Assembly: GCF_004216755.1 (NCBI RefSeq)
Contig: NZ_SGWZ01000008.1
Coordinates: 106,093 to 170,092, forward strand
Direction: 5' to 3'
DNA length: 64,000 bases
Source: Kerstersia gyiorum
GTDB taxonomy: Bacteria > Pseudomonadota > Gammaproteobacteria > Burkholderiales > Burkholderiaceae_B
Below are positions 18,455-26,333 of this stretch, piece after piece. A model generated the notes under the pieces. It did no database searches and was not told the DNA's origin. It saw only the letters and a list, made by a program, of their open reading frames with translations. Each line of letters opens with the position of its first letter. Position 1 is the first letter of the stretch. The translations under genes and the position numbers were made by a program.

Positions 18455-19050
18455 GGGCGTGTCTCCAGCCAGATCGGATGCGCAACGCCGATCACGGCGG
18501 ATGCGCTGACCGGCCCGAAATACCGGCTGTCGAACGACGCCGGATTGGTCACGCTCAACAGGAACAGTTCGCCCGGTTCAAGGCGGCGGCAAAGCGGCAA
18601 GGATGGCAGCGGCCGGCCCAGCCGGTCGGCTGGCAGCGCGGCGGCCACCGGCACGCCGTCGATGTGTACTTGACCGGCAACGATGCAGACGTGTTGCGGC
18701 GCGACCGCGCCCACACGTTTGAGCAGCGGAACGTGTGCCGGTAGGTAGCCGCGCTGCGCAGCGAGCGCGGCAACATCTGGCGGCAATGTGGTCAGGACGA
18801 TGCTGCCCACGGACAAGGCACGTGGCAGCGAATCGGCACCGTGGCGCTGCGGATCGACGCGATACCAACCGACCGGAACGCTGTCGGACGGGTTGTAGAT
18901 CAGGCGTGGCAGCGGCTGCACGAAAGCCGCCCAGGCCAGCGCAGCGAAGCCGACGGCGGCGAAGCCCGCCAGCATGAGGCGAGCGCGCAGGTGCGAGCGA
19001 GGAAGCGGCGCGGCTTTGGGTGTGCCTGCGGCGGTGGGATGGGCCGTCAT
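18451..19050 (-). CDS. traF: TraF, S26-family conjugative signal peptidase
   Basis: The 199-residue protein has one N-terminal membrane helix (about 25-45), the serine motif NPSDSVPVGWY near 53-63 and the lysine-containing LLKRVGA near 108-114, i.e. the Ser/Lys dyad of S26 peptidases. In P-type transfer, TraF matures and cyclises TrbC pilin. It overlaps the DUF2840 gene upstream by 4 bases and belongs to the parA-RHH-DUF2840-traF-relaxase operon. Confidence 0.92.
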   Translation of the reverse strand: MTAHPTAAGTPKAAPLPRSHLRARLMLAGFAAVGFAALAWAAFVQPLPRLIYNPSDSVPVGWYRVDPQRHGADSLPRALSVGSIVLTTLPPDVAALAAQRGYLPAHVPLLKRVGAVAPQHVCIVAGQVHIDGVPVAAALPADRLGRPLPSLPLCRRLEPGELFLLSVTNPASFDSRYFGPVSASAVIGVAHPIWLETRP

Positions 19051-19592
19051 GGCAGTGCCCTCCCGGCCAGCCAGGCGGCGTGCCGCTCGGCGGTGTATTC
19101 GGGCAGCGGCAAATGCGCGGCGAGCCGGTTGGCGAGCATGCGCCAGTACGCGGGCGACACGTCAATGGCAGCGATGCCCAGCGCCTCGATGCCGTCGATG
19201 CGTTCCAGCACGGCGCGCACATTGGCGTCACCTTCGGCATGCACCAGCAGGCACGCGCCTGGCTGCACGCCGGGGATGCGCTGCACGGCATCAAGCGGTG
19301 TAGCAGCCTGCATCACCATGAGCTGCCAGCGAATCGTGCCGTAGTCGTTGGCCTGCCAACGAACGCGGCAGAGCATTGCACCCGGCAGGAACACAGCGCA
19401 GCGCCGCCAGCGGTCGAGCTGAAGCGTGCGCGCCGGTTCGCCGAAGCGCAGGTAGAGCTTGAAGCGCGGTTCAATGTAGGCAAGCGATACGCGCGTCAAC
19501 GGCGCGCTGCTTGGCTGGCTGGGCGGCGCAGCGCGCGCAGCCGTGACCGCGATGGTGGGCGGTGCGGCAGCAGACAATGCGGATGTGGTCAT
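19047..19592 (-). CDS. DUF2840-domain protein
   Basis: The 181-residue protein starts MTTSALSAAAPPT behind GGGAG and contains the DUF2840-like core (TRVSLAYIEPRFKLYLRFGEP and RRCAVFLPGAMLCRVRWQANDYGTI shown in parts). It is an unnamed but conserved member of the parA-traF operon in Tn4371-like ICEs. The function is unknown. It overlaps the neighbours on both sides by 4 bases, which ties its expression to traF. Confidence 0.8.
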   Translation of the reverse strand: MTTSALSAAAPPTIAVTAARAAPPSQPSSAPLTRVSLAYIEPRFKLYLRFGEPARTLQLDRWRRCAVFLPGAMLCRVRWQANDYGTIRWQLMVMQAATPLDAVQRIPGVQPGACLLVHAEGDANVRAVLERIDGIEALGIAAIDVSPAYWRMLANRLAAHLPLPEYTAERHAAWLAGRALP

Positions 19593-19873
19593 GGCGTGTT
19601 CTCCCTGCGGTGTTCTGGAAACTCGCGCTCCAACAAACCGCGCAGCAGGTCGGCCACGGTCATGCCTTGCGTAAAGGCCGACACCTTGATGCGCGCCCGC
19701 ATGGCGGGCGTGATGTCGATGGTCAGGCGCGCGGCGTAGAGGTCGCCCTTGCCCAGCGCATCGGCATCGCCCTGGCGAATCCAAGCCTCGGCGTGTGGAT
19801 TCGCAGGTGGACGTGCGCCAATGCCGACGCGCTTGGGCGGGCGTTTGCCGGTGGGTGGCGGTTTCGCTGTCAT
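19589..19873 (-). CDS. Ribbon-helix-helix protein following parA
   Basis: The 94-residue protein begins MTAKPPPTGKRPPKRVG and its C-terminal half (YAARLTIDITPAMRARIKV, then AFTQGMTVADLLRGLLEREF) fits a ribbon-helix-helix DNA binder. The ATG overlaps the parA stop codon. By position it could be the centromere-binding partner of the small ParA, or a regulator of the operon; neither is shown here. Confidence 0.75.
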   Translation of the reverse strand: MTAKPPPTGKRPPKRVGIGARPPANPHAEAWIRQGDADALGKGDLYAARLTIDITPAMRARIKVSAFTQGMTVADLLRGLLEREFPEHRRENTP

Positions 19874-20508
19874 GACGGCCACCGCAGTAGTTCATCAACC
19901 AGCGCGGTGATTTCCTGCGCTGCCGCGCTATCGGGGGCTGTCTCCCGCGCCAATCGACCCGCAGCCACGCTGTCGGCAAAGACGATGCGCTGACGCACCT
20001 CGCTGCGCAGCGCTGGCAACGGCTGTTCGGCCAAGGCTTGCCGTGCTTCGCGCCCGATTACCGTGGTGCTGACGCGCCGGTTGATGACGAAGGCCGCGCG
20101 TAGCGCAGGCCGGAACACCTGAGCCTCACGGATCAGCGCCACCATCTCGGCGCTGGCCCACAGGTCGTAGGGGCTGGGTTGTACCGGGATCAGCACCCGT
20201 TCGGCCGCCAGCAGCGCAGAACGCGCCAAGGCGGCAATCCTGGGTGGCCCGTCGATGATGACGTGATCGGCTCGCCTGGCAAGCTCTGGGGCTTCCTGGT
20301 GCAGTGTTTCGCGCGCCAGGCCCACGGCGCTGAACAGCCGGGGCAAGCCCTGCTGGCTTCTGCGCTGTGTCCAGTCCAGTGAGGAACCCTGCGGGTCGGC
20401 ATCCAGCAGGACGACTTGCAGGCCGCGCAAGGCCAGTTCACCCGCGATGTGCGTGGCGAGCGTGGTCTTGCCGACGCCGCCTTTCTGGTTGAGCAAGGCG
20501 ACGATCAT
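19870..20508 (-). CDS. parA: ParA-family partition ATPase
   Basis: The 212-residue protein starts MIVALLNQKGGVGKTTLATH, the deviant Walker A motif, with LLDADPQGS and VIIDGPPR following. It lacks an N-terminal HTH, so it is the short (type Ib) ParA class. Such ATPases stabilise the excised circular ICE. The ATG at 20508 is the conserved one; a frame reaching 20613 is unneeded. A near-identical gene starts at 63,642 in the second element. Confidence 0.92.
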   Translation of the reverse strand: MIVALLNQKGGVGKTTLATHIAGELALRGLQVVLLDADPQGSSLDWTQRRSQQGLPRLFSAVGLARETLHQEAPELARRADHVIIDGPPRIAALARSALLAAERVLIPVQPSPYDLWASAEMVALIREAQVFRPALRAAFVINRRVSTTVIGREARQALAEQPLPALRSEVRQRIVFADSVAAGRLARETAPDSAAAQEITALVDELLRWPS

Positions 20509-20710
20509 GGCGCGGCCCTCCAGCTTGGAGGGCCGGACTGTCTTTGCCGTGCCGAACGGGGTGATTTTTGCGGCTTTGCCTGGCTGGTTTTTCGGCCTGC
20601 AGCAGTTGTCCACCGCAATGCTGTTTCTCTATCAATAGTTAGAGAATTTAAGTTAGTAATGTTAGAGGGGGCGCAAACCTGCGCCGTTACTGGCTTTCCG
20701 GCGTTTTCGT

Positions 20711-20773
20711 ACTCCTGATAGCACGATAGGCGTACTCCTGATAGCACGACACCTCTTACTCCTGATAGCACGA
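20711..20773. repeat. Three iterons downstream of repA (likely replication origin of ICE1)
   Basis: The 16-base unit ACTCCTGATAGCACGA occurs at 20,711-20,726, 20,734-20,749 and 20,758-20,773, a spacing of 23-24 bases. It lies between repA and parA. The second element has three copies of the same core on the opposite strand (63,365-63,428) with the same spacing and position. Iterons next to a RepA gene indicate an origin used in the excised state. Confidence 0.75.
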
Positions 20774-20797
20774 TCCCATCCACAGCTTGTCCCGCTG

Positions 20798-21646
20798 TTA
20801 TCCCCGTGCCGTCTGCGGCACGGGCCGGAAGGTCAGCAATTCCATGTTGTCCTCGGGAATCCGCACGATGCCAAGCTCGTACCCCGGCAGCGATTGCCGA
20901 GCGACCAGCGCCCGCAGGTCGTAGGCGAAATCCGAAAACCGCGTGCTGCTGCCCGACTTGCGGTGCAGGTGCCGGAAGTCGAACTGCCAGCCGTATTCCT
21001 GCCTGCCGCCATGCTTGCGCACCAGACGGTACAGCCATCGCTCGATGCCGCCGGTCAGCCGGAAATACGTCGGGTCGATGGTCAACACTAGGGCCGCATC
21101 CACCACGCCCGCATAGAACCAGTCCGGCAGGATCAGCTCGATGCCCAGCGGTGTGCCGTTGGCATCGGCCAGTTCCTTCCATTCGTTGATCCACGAAAAG
21201 CGGTGCAAGCGCCTTCCCGTGGTTTCGCGGATGGACGTGGCCACCGTGGTCGATTGCAGGCGATCCAGCGCGGCTTTGAGGCGCTGGTAGTCGCGTATCG
21301 ACTTGCCGCGTCCGATGAAGCGCAGGATCTCGTAGGGCGTGGCCTGCATCCGCCGGGACGGCTGGATGCCCGCGTCCTTGGCTTCGACGATCTGGCTGGC
21401 GGCCCAGATCAGGATGTCCGCATCCCAGATGGTGGCGATGCCGTGCTCCTGCGTGCCTTCCACGCGGATGGTGATGTTGCCTCTGCGGAAGTCGATCGGC
21501 GCGGTGCGCCGCGACTTCGCCAACGAGAAGAACGGATAGGCCATCAAGTCCTGGGCATCGCGCGGTGCCATGTCCTCGCCCGGCAGTGCGCGAAACAGGT
21601 CGAGCTGTTCGCGCTGCTGCAAGGCGTGCCCTGGCGGGCGAGACAT
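20798..21646 (-). CDS. repA: RepA-type replication initiator
   Basis: The 282-residue protein (MSRPPGHALQQREQLDLF) is the replication initiator A protein of Tn4371-like ICEs, with conserved DILIWAASQIVEAKD, TPYEILRFIGRG and LTGGIERWLYRLVRKHGG segments that form winged-helix domains. It should bind the iterons just beyond its stop codon. A GTG at 21658 would add 4 residues; neither start has a clear ribosome site. The second element has a frameshifted copy. Confidence 0.88.
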   Translation of the reverse strand: MSRPPGHALQQREQLDLFRALPGEDMAPRDAQDLMAYPFFSLAKSRRTAPIDFRRGNITIRVEGTQEHGIATIWDADILIWAASQIVEAKDAGIQPSRRMQATPYEILRFIGRGKSIRDYQRLKAALDRLQSTTVATSIRETTGRRLHRFSWINEWKELADANGTPLGIELILPDWFYAGVVDAALVLTIDPTYFRLTGGIERWLYRLVRKHGGRQEYGWQFDFRHLHRKSGSSTRFSDFAYDLRALVARQSLPGYELGIVRIPEDNMELLTFRPVPQTARG

Positions 21647-21672
21647 GGCGATGACCACCCACGCGCCGACGG

Positions 21673-21957
21673 TCAGCGGCCGTCACGGTAGTCACCCGCG
21701 TGCCGTTCGGCATATTCCGGGTCGGAAGTCGCCTCATAGCTGCGCGCATCGGCCCAGGCATCGAGGTCGCTAACGGCGTACATGACGCGCCGACCGAACT
21801 TGCGGAATTTCGGCCCACCGCCGATCACGCGCTGCTTCTCCAGCGTGCGTGGCGAAAGGCGCAAGTAGTCGGCGGCCTCGTCGTTGGTCAGGTAGCGTTG
21901 GGGCTGCGCGGGCGCAGCGACAGCAGCGGCGGCAGGCCGCAAGGGAGCGGGTCGCAT
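21673..21957 (-). CDS. AlpA-like helix-turn-helix protein (MerR-type, excisionase-like)
   Basis: The 94-residue protein has the HTH_17 pattern YLTNDEAADYLRLSPRTLEKQR, then GGGPKFRKFGRRVMY and DLDAWADAR. The ATG at 21957 follows GGAGG by 8 bases. Small HTH proteins of this type act as excisionases or local regulators in ICEs. The second element keeps only the last third of this gene (62,351-62,455). Confidence 0.85.
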   Translation of the reverse strand: MRPAPLRPAAAAVAAPAQPQRYLTNDEAADYLRLSPRTLEKQRVIGGGPKFRKFGRRVMYAVSDLDAWADARSYEATSDPEYAERHAGDYRDGR

Positions 21958-22068
21958 GGGGTGTACCTCCATCAAGCCCGGCCACACCACGCGGCCGGAT
22001 AGAGGCACTTTCAAGAAAGATGGGCTTCTTGCTAAGGGACGAAATGAAGGGGCTGCAAAACGTCCCCC

Positions 22069-22839
22069 TCACTGCGCTGCAACTGGCGGGAGCTGCGCCA
22101 GGCTGCGATAGCCGCCGCGCATCAGCGCCTCGCCACGCCGCACCAGCCGGCGTACACGAGCGCGCAAGGCGCTGTCCTTGTGCCAGTCGGCCGCGACGGC
22201 ATCCGCGCCGAACAGCCCTTCGGCCACTTCGCGCAAGGACGCGCCCGCCAGGGTCGCGTCGAGCGCCTGCAAGGTGTGCACTTCCTGAAGCTGGCTTAGC
22301 GAAGGCCGGGGCCGCGCAGTGGCGACAGGAGCGGCATCCACCGCAGCGGCCAGCCTGTCCCACTCGACGGCAAGTGCGTGGTATCGAGCACACGGTACGG
22401 CGCAAGCCCGGATGGCATAGGCGTAAGCAATGCCATCGGCCAAGCCTGGCGCGAGCACGAAACGCAGGCAGCAGCCGGGCCAGCGCGCCATCAGCACCAA
22501 GCGCTTGCCGTCATGGATCAGGTGTTTGTGGCCCGGCAGCTTCCAGAACTCAAAGCACATGGCATCGGGCGGCGGATCGGCATCCGGGTAGAGCTGCACC
22601 ACGGCATCGTGATCGGGGAACCAGGCCGGGTGCGCGTCCCGCGCATCCAGGGCGGGATCTTCCAGCAGGCGCAGCCCCCAATGCCCGGCGGCATCCGGTT
22701 GGCGACGACGGCGCAGCCAGTCGTGCCGATAGTCTGGATGACGGCGCAGGTACTCCCATGCCAGCGCCGGGCCATCCAGGTGCAGAACGAAGAGATAGGC
22801 CGCCGTGGCATACCACGGCTCGGCACTGCGATCAGCCAT
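22069..22839 (-). CDS. DUF2285-domain protein
   Basis: The 256-residue protein has an N-terminal DUF6499-like half (WYATAAYLFVLHLDGPALAWEYLRRHP in the first 40 residues) and a C-terminal DUF2285 helical domain (LHTLQALDATLAGASLREVAEGLFG equivalent, then LRARVRRLVRRGEALMRGGYR). It is a conserved but uncharacterised backbone gene of Tn4371-like ICEs, likely DNA binding by composition. It lies upstream of the AlpA-like and repA genes. Confidence 0.85.
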   Translation of the reverse strand: MADRSAEPWYATAAYLFVLHLDGPALAWEYLRRHPDYRHDWLRRRRQPDAAGHWGLRLLEDPALDARDAHPAWFPDHDAVVQLYPDADPPPDAMCFEFWKLPGHKHLIHDGKRLVLMARWPGCCLRFVLAPGLADGIAYAYAIRACAVPCARYHALAVEWDRLAAAVDAAPVATARPRPSLSQLQEVHTLQALDATLAGASLREVAEGLFGADAVAADWHKDSALRARVRRLVRRGEALMRGGYRSLAQLPPVAAQ

Positions 22840-23160
22840 ACGGCAACCTCCCTGTGCTGGGGGTGCGTCGCCACGGCGAAACGGCGTGCTACGAGGCCAT
22901 CGTCAAAACGTCATGGGTGAAGCGTAAACTGGCAGTGTCAAGACCGATGAACTCCGATGCGTTGCTGAAATCGTCCGAGTGCGACGGCGGCAACGTACTC
23001 CAATGGCATGCCGCGTCGGTCAGCTTGCCGCAGCCCGCGCCAGGCATCATGACCGTTTCGATCTGGCACGCACCGCTTCGGTGCAACACTGCCGATTCAG
23101 ACCGAACGGGTCACAGACCAGACCGAAATAGACACAGTGCGCCTCGCTTCGCGGTGGTGC
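22840..23160. other. Intergenic stretch upstream of the DUF2285 gene
   Basis: About 320 bases between two minus-strand genes. It must hold the promoter of the DUF2285-alpA-repA group. No convincing small gene or long inverted repeat was seen. Confidence 0.4.
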
Positions 23161-23508
23161 TCAATCGGTGATGGAGCCGTTGTCTTCGGCCAGTCGCAGG
23201 TATTCCGACAGCCGCCGCGCCGGCTGGAAGTAGCGATCCCGCATCACGGGCTGCTGGCGCGGCCCGACGATGGCGGCCAGGTCGGACAGCTTCACCGTTC
23301 CCAGTGCAGGCATGCCAATCCCCAAGTCGATCAGGCCTTGGGCGGTATCGCCATCGGCTGGGTCGAGCGAGGCCAGCAGCCAAGTGGCATGCGCATCTGG
23401 CGTGAACAGGCGCACCACAGGTAGCGGGTCGGTGTCCTGCCCGGCAGCGCGGGCCTGGCCGTTGGCCAGCAGGCGCGTACGCTCGTCGGCGGTGATGAGT
23501 GGAGTCAT
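23161..23508 (-). CDS. DUF2958-domain protein
   Basis: The 115-residue protein starts MTPLITADERTRLLANGQARA behind GGGAG and contains PVVRLFTPDAHATWLLASLDP and the DGDTAQGLIDLGIGMPALG signature of DUF2958. These proteins are common in ICEs and plasmids and have no assigned role. It is divergent from the XRE-type regulator. A longer frame to 23610 lacks a ribosome site. Confidence 0.85.
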   Translation of the reverse strand: MTPLITADERTRLLANGQARAAGQDTDPLPVVRLFTPDAHATWLLASLDPADGDTAQGLIDLGIGMPALGTVKLSDLAAIVGPRQQPVMRDRYFQPARRLSEYLRLAEDNGSITD

Positions 23509-23716
23509 GGCCGTACTCCCACGGATGTACGGAGCAGTTGAGACGCTTCGCCGCTTTCCCTCGAAAACGCAGATGCGCAAGCCCACGCATCCGCAGAAGC
23601 GTGGAAGCACGAAGGCACATGCACGGAAGTCAGGAAAGACACAGATCAGGCTCTCCGCTTTTGAAGAAAACCGCCAATGCGGATTTCAGTAAAGGCACAA
23701 AAGTGAGAAATGAACA

Positions 23717-23737
23717 CTATAGATTGTAGTCCTATAG
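23717..23737. promoter_or_regulatory. Two CTATAG palindromes upstream of the XRE gene
   Basis: CTATAG occurs at 23,717-23,722 and 23,732-23,737, about 60 bases upstream of the XRE gene and between it and the divergent DUF2958 gene. The GTAGTCCTATAG context recalls C-protein operator boxes, but this is a weak resemblance. Confidence 0.35.
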
Positions 23738-23749
23738 GGCGCAACGGGT

Positions 23750-23785
23750 TGTCATTCTGGATTTTGGGGAAAGTTCAGAATGACA
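23750..23785 (+). promoter_or_regulatory. Inverted repeat covering the XRE start codon
   Basis: TGTCATTCTG (23,750-23,759) and CAGAATGACA (23,776-23,785) are perfect 10-base arms with a 16-base spacer that contains the GGGGA ribosome-site region. The right arm includes the ATG at 23,780. It can act as an autoregulatory operator or as an mRNA hairpin hiding the start. Confidence 0.6.
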
Positions 23786-24076
23786 GCGTTCAAGCCATCG
23801 TTGCCCGATGCACTGCGGCGGATCAGAAAGGCGCGTGGTCTGAGCCAGGAGGCGTTCTCGGATGTTTCCAGCCGCACCTACATGAGTACGCTGGAGCGCG
23901 ACCTGAAAAGCCCAACGCTGAACAAGCTGGCCGAACTGTGCGAAGTCATGGAGGTTCACCCCCTCACACTGCTGACGCTGGCTTATGCTGGCAACGATGC
24001 GCAACGGATCGACCAGCTCTTGGTACAGGTGCGGGGGGAGTTGGGAGCTATGTTTACCGACGGCAATGCCCCATAG
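23780..24076 (+). CDS. XRE-family helix-turn-helix regulator
   Basis: The 98-residue protein has an HTH_3 domain at about 10-65 (ALRRIRKARGLSQEAFSDV, then STLERDLKSPTLNKLAEL). It resembles short phage-type or restriction C-protein regulators. It is one of the few plus-strand genes of ICE1, convergent with the Mrr-like nuclease and divergent from DUF2958. A perfect inverted repeat overlies its start codon. Confidence 0.85.
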   Translation: MTAFKPSLPDALRRIRKARGLSQEAFSDVSSRTYMSTLERDLKSPTLNKLAELCEVMEVHPLTLLTLAYAGNDAQRIDQLLVQVRGELGAMFTDGNAP

Positions 24077-24085
24077 GGGAATTGA

Positions 24086-25033
24086 CTAGACGCCGCCAAG
24101 TCGAGGGTGCCGAGACTTAGGAGCCATCAGCCGACCTTGAGCATCGAAATTAAACTCCCTCAGTTTTTCATCTGTGAGAATACGCGCGGGCTTGCCTGTC
24201 TCATCAAGTACAACAAGCCGATATGTACTGTTATCAGTGATCTCGAATGTTGACGTATGGGTTTCGACTGGGATCTCATATTCGATCCCACTGATGCAGG
24301 CAAGGATGCCATTGGCCCGGATGTAGTGATCGGGCAGCCAATAGCACGCCCGATATACACCATCCCCCGAAGTATCGCCGTAGCCCCTCGATGTCAGTTC
24401 GTAGAGTGACGTAATTCTTTCACCGCTCGAATCAAATAAATGGTCAACGACTGCAGCGACTTCCATCTGAGCCTCAGCCTTTGGCATGGACTCGAATAGT
24501 CTGGCACGCCCCTTGGGCGACCAATGAACCGTCCAGACTGCCTTGTCTAATTGGGCTATGTGATACCTACCAGTGACACGAATAGTCTTGACGAACCCCT
24601 GTTCGTCAAGCTGTGTACTTTCCCTCAAGCCTCTGAGTAGGATCTCTTTGCCAGCCATTTCCTTGGCTGCCCTGGCATACTGCAGGGCGGGTTTTGTATA
24701 GTCTGTGGCAGACCAGAAAACTCCTGCGGCCACATCTGGAAGATCTATCAGCGCACCAGCAAGTTTTTGCAAATCGGGGCGACCAACCTTTCCGCCACGA
24801 TCTGTGTAGTCCTTCGCTTCCCCCATCGTTTTGGCATCTGCAGATTGATGAAGGACATCTACCTGGTAATTGCTACCTGAGTACGCGCCCTTAAGAGTGG
24901 TGTCGTGAGTGACATCGCCATTCTCCTCGGTGACGTAGGTGGCGATTGCTGCCAGCCGTTCGAAAGCAGCTCCCGCTTTCGCAGGTGCCGATCCAAAGAT
25001 TTTTCGATAGAGGTCGTCAATAGGCGAAGTCAT
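24086..25033 (-). CDS. Mrr-like restriction endonuclease-fold protein
   Basis: The 315-residue protein has an N-terminal Mrr-type nuclease domain: AFERLAAIATYVT, then YQVDVLHQS and GEAKDYT, which supply the D and ExK residues of the PD-(D/E)xK site near 58-75, and VGRPDLQKLAGALIDLP. The C-terminal 120 residues are unassigned. No methyltransferase lies nearby, so it may be a modification-dependent or ICE-defence nuclease. Base composition is less G+C rich than the backbone, which suggests an insertion. Confidence 0.75.
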   Translation of the reverse strand: MTSPIDDLYRKIFGSAPAKAGAAFERLAAIATYVTEENGDVTHDTTLKGAYSGSNYQVDVLHQSADAKTMGEAKDYTDRGGKVGRPDLQKLAGALIDLPDVAAGVFWSATDYTKPALQYARAAKEMAGKEILLRGLRESTQLDEQGFVKTIRVTGRYHIAQLDKAVWTVHWSPKGRARLFESMPKAEAQMEVAAVVDHLFDSSGERITSLYELTSRGYGDTSGDGVYRACYWLPDHYIRANGILACISGIEYEIPVETHTSTFEITDNSTYRLVVLDETGKPARILTDEKLREFNFDAQGRLMAPKSRHPRLGGV

Positions 25034-25078
25034 CTTTTCTCGTATTTCTCAGTGAATGGGCAGATGTCGATATAAAAG

Positions 25079-25102
25079 AATGCCCGCCAAAAGGCGGGCA
25101 TT
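25079..25102 (-). terminator. Rho-independent terminator after the zinc-ribbon gene
   Basis: AATGCCCGCC, loop of four A, GGCGGGCATT forms a perfect 10-base stem. On the minus strand it is followed by CTTTTATAT and lies 20 bases past the stop codon of the zinc-ribbon gene. Confidence 0.8.
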
Positions 25103-25122
25103 CCGAAGGCAAGCACCAGCTA

Positions 25123-25356
25123 TTACTTATCAGTTGCCTTTACCAAGAACTTCCAGGTATTAGCCCCCTTGCTGTCGCTGCAATTGGCACAAGGCGGGAG
25201 TTTGGTGCACTCGCGATTCATCACATCTTCAAACCCACACGCCTGGCATTTATAGATGCCAGGCCCCCCGGGCTTCTCCCCAATCTTCCGCACCAGCGCA
25301 TACTGATCCGGTTTGTTGGATTCCATTACCACGTTCTTGTCAGCGTAAAACGCCAT
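25123..25356 (-). CDS. Small zinc-ribbon protein
   Basis: The 77-residue protein starts MAFYADKNVVMESNKPDQYA after a G-rich ribosome site. It has two Cys pairs, CQAC and CANC, spaced as in rubredoxin-like zinc ribbons, and a C-terminal WKFLVKATDK. It sits directly upstream of the Mrr-like gene but has its own terminator, so the two are separate transcripts. The function is unknown. Confidence 0.7.
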   Translation of the reverse strand: MAFYADKNVVMESNKPDQYALVRKIGEKPGGPGIYKCQACGFEDVMNRECTKLPPCANCSDSKGANTWKFLVKATDK

Positions 25357-25736
25357 CGTTTGCCCCCCCTTTACGTTGATGTCGTAATATATCGGACGCC
25401 CTGTGCATGCCGATCTTCCATATGTGATGCTCGATGGGGGAATTTCAAGAGCGATCAACGCATCGCTCCGATGAAACAACCCGAGGACTTGCGCAAAAGC
25501 AAGCAAAGCACGCAACGCCGAAGGTGCGAAGGCGTTAAGGATTGGAGCCGAAGGGCCGTGACGCCAAAGGTGGCACGGGGCGAAGCCCGCAAAGCCTGGC
25601 GGTGCAGCGCACCGTAACGCCATGGACTTCCGATTGATACCGCACAGGTCACGCGTGCAGGAAGCCCGACCGAACTAAAAATTAGGGTTCCAGTCGCAAC
25701 TTTATTGTCATCGCCGCCGTCCCTACGAAAGCCTCT
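25357..25736. other. Intergenic stretch upstream of the zinc-ribbon gene
   Basis: About 380 bases. The first 100 are AT-richer and should contain the zinc-ribbon promoter. The rest is G+C rich with short self-complementary runs and no convincing reading frame. It marks the right border of the lower-G+C insert (about 24,080-25,480). Confidence 0.4.
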
Positions 25737-25910
25737 TCACTGGCCTGCAACCATTCCATGATCTACAAGCGTTAGTCCTGCAAATGCGGGGACTCGGCTT
25801 TGCAGTAGCTCCAGCAGCTCCCTGATTTCATCGACACGCTTGTGCGCGCCGCCGCCAACATCCTCCAGCGACAGCGCTGGCGAAACTCTGGATTTGAAGA
25901 AGTCGGACAT
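25737..25910 (-). CDS. Small hypothetical protein downstream of DUF736
   Basis: A 57-residue frame starts MSDFFKSRVSPALSLEDVGG with a GGAGG ribosome site 6 bases before the ATG. It is mostly charged and helical (RVDEIRELLELLQS). A hairpin (25,961-25,980) lies between it and the DUF736 stop. No family recognised; the ribosome site is the main support. Confidence 0.45.
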   Translation of the reverse strand: MSDFFKSRVSPALSLEDVGGGAHKRVDEIRELLELLQSRVPAFAGLTLVDHGMVAGQ

Positions 25911-26018
25911 CCGCCCCTCCCGAGAGGAAGAAGCTGGCCCGCCTGCTTCTGACATTACGTTGTGCTGTAAAAGCAGCACAGCACCACGCCACTCCGGCGG
26001 GGTGCTGGCGACGGTCGG

Positions 26019-26333
26019 TTACGCCGCCTTGGGCTTGCTGCGCGACCAGATCAGGTCGTGCGTGCCGTCCTCGCCTTCGATCAGACGGGCATAGACCGTT
26101 GCAGGGAACGAAGGATCGTCCAGGGTCACGGACACATAGGGGCGTCCGGCCTCACTGGTTTTCTTCCATGCCGCGCCTATGTCGTGACCAGCCGCTTGCA
26201 GGCGGTAGTCGGGTGCGCTTTCGTTGTCACCTTTGTCGTTGGGAACCAGCTTGACCTTGACGTTGAGCGTCAGGGTGCGAAGCGTGCCGGTGAAGCCGTC
26301 TTTCTCTGCGGTGAAGGTGCCGATGTTAGCCAC
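26019..26333 (-). CDS. DUF736-domain protein
   Basis: The 104-residue protein reads ANIGTFTAEKDGFTGTLRTL, followed by PDYRLQ, GAAWKKTSEAGRPYVSVTLDDP and IWSRSKPKAA, the DUF736 pattern found in most ICEs and many plasmids. The start is a GTG preceded by AAAGGAG. The function is not known, although a role in DNA handling is often supposed. Confidence 0.88.
   Translation of the reverse strand: MANIGTFTAEKDGFTGTLRTLTLNVKVKLVPNDKGDNESAPDYRLQAAGHDIGAAWKKTSEAGRPYVSVTLDDPSFPATVYARLIEGEDGTHDLIWSRSKPKAA

Noticed and set aside
20711..20773. CRISPR-like array
   Set aside because: Only three repeats with 7-8 base spacers next to repA, no cas genes; these are iterons.
20505..21818. A 437-codon minus-strand frame across repA and the iterons
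   Set aside because: Out of frame with repA, which has conserved RepA motifs; the frame is open only because of base composition.
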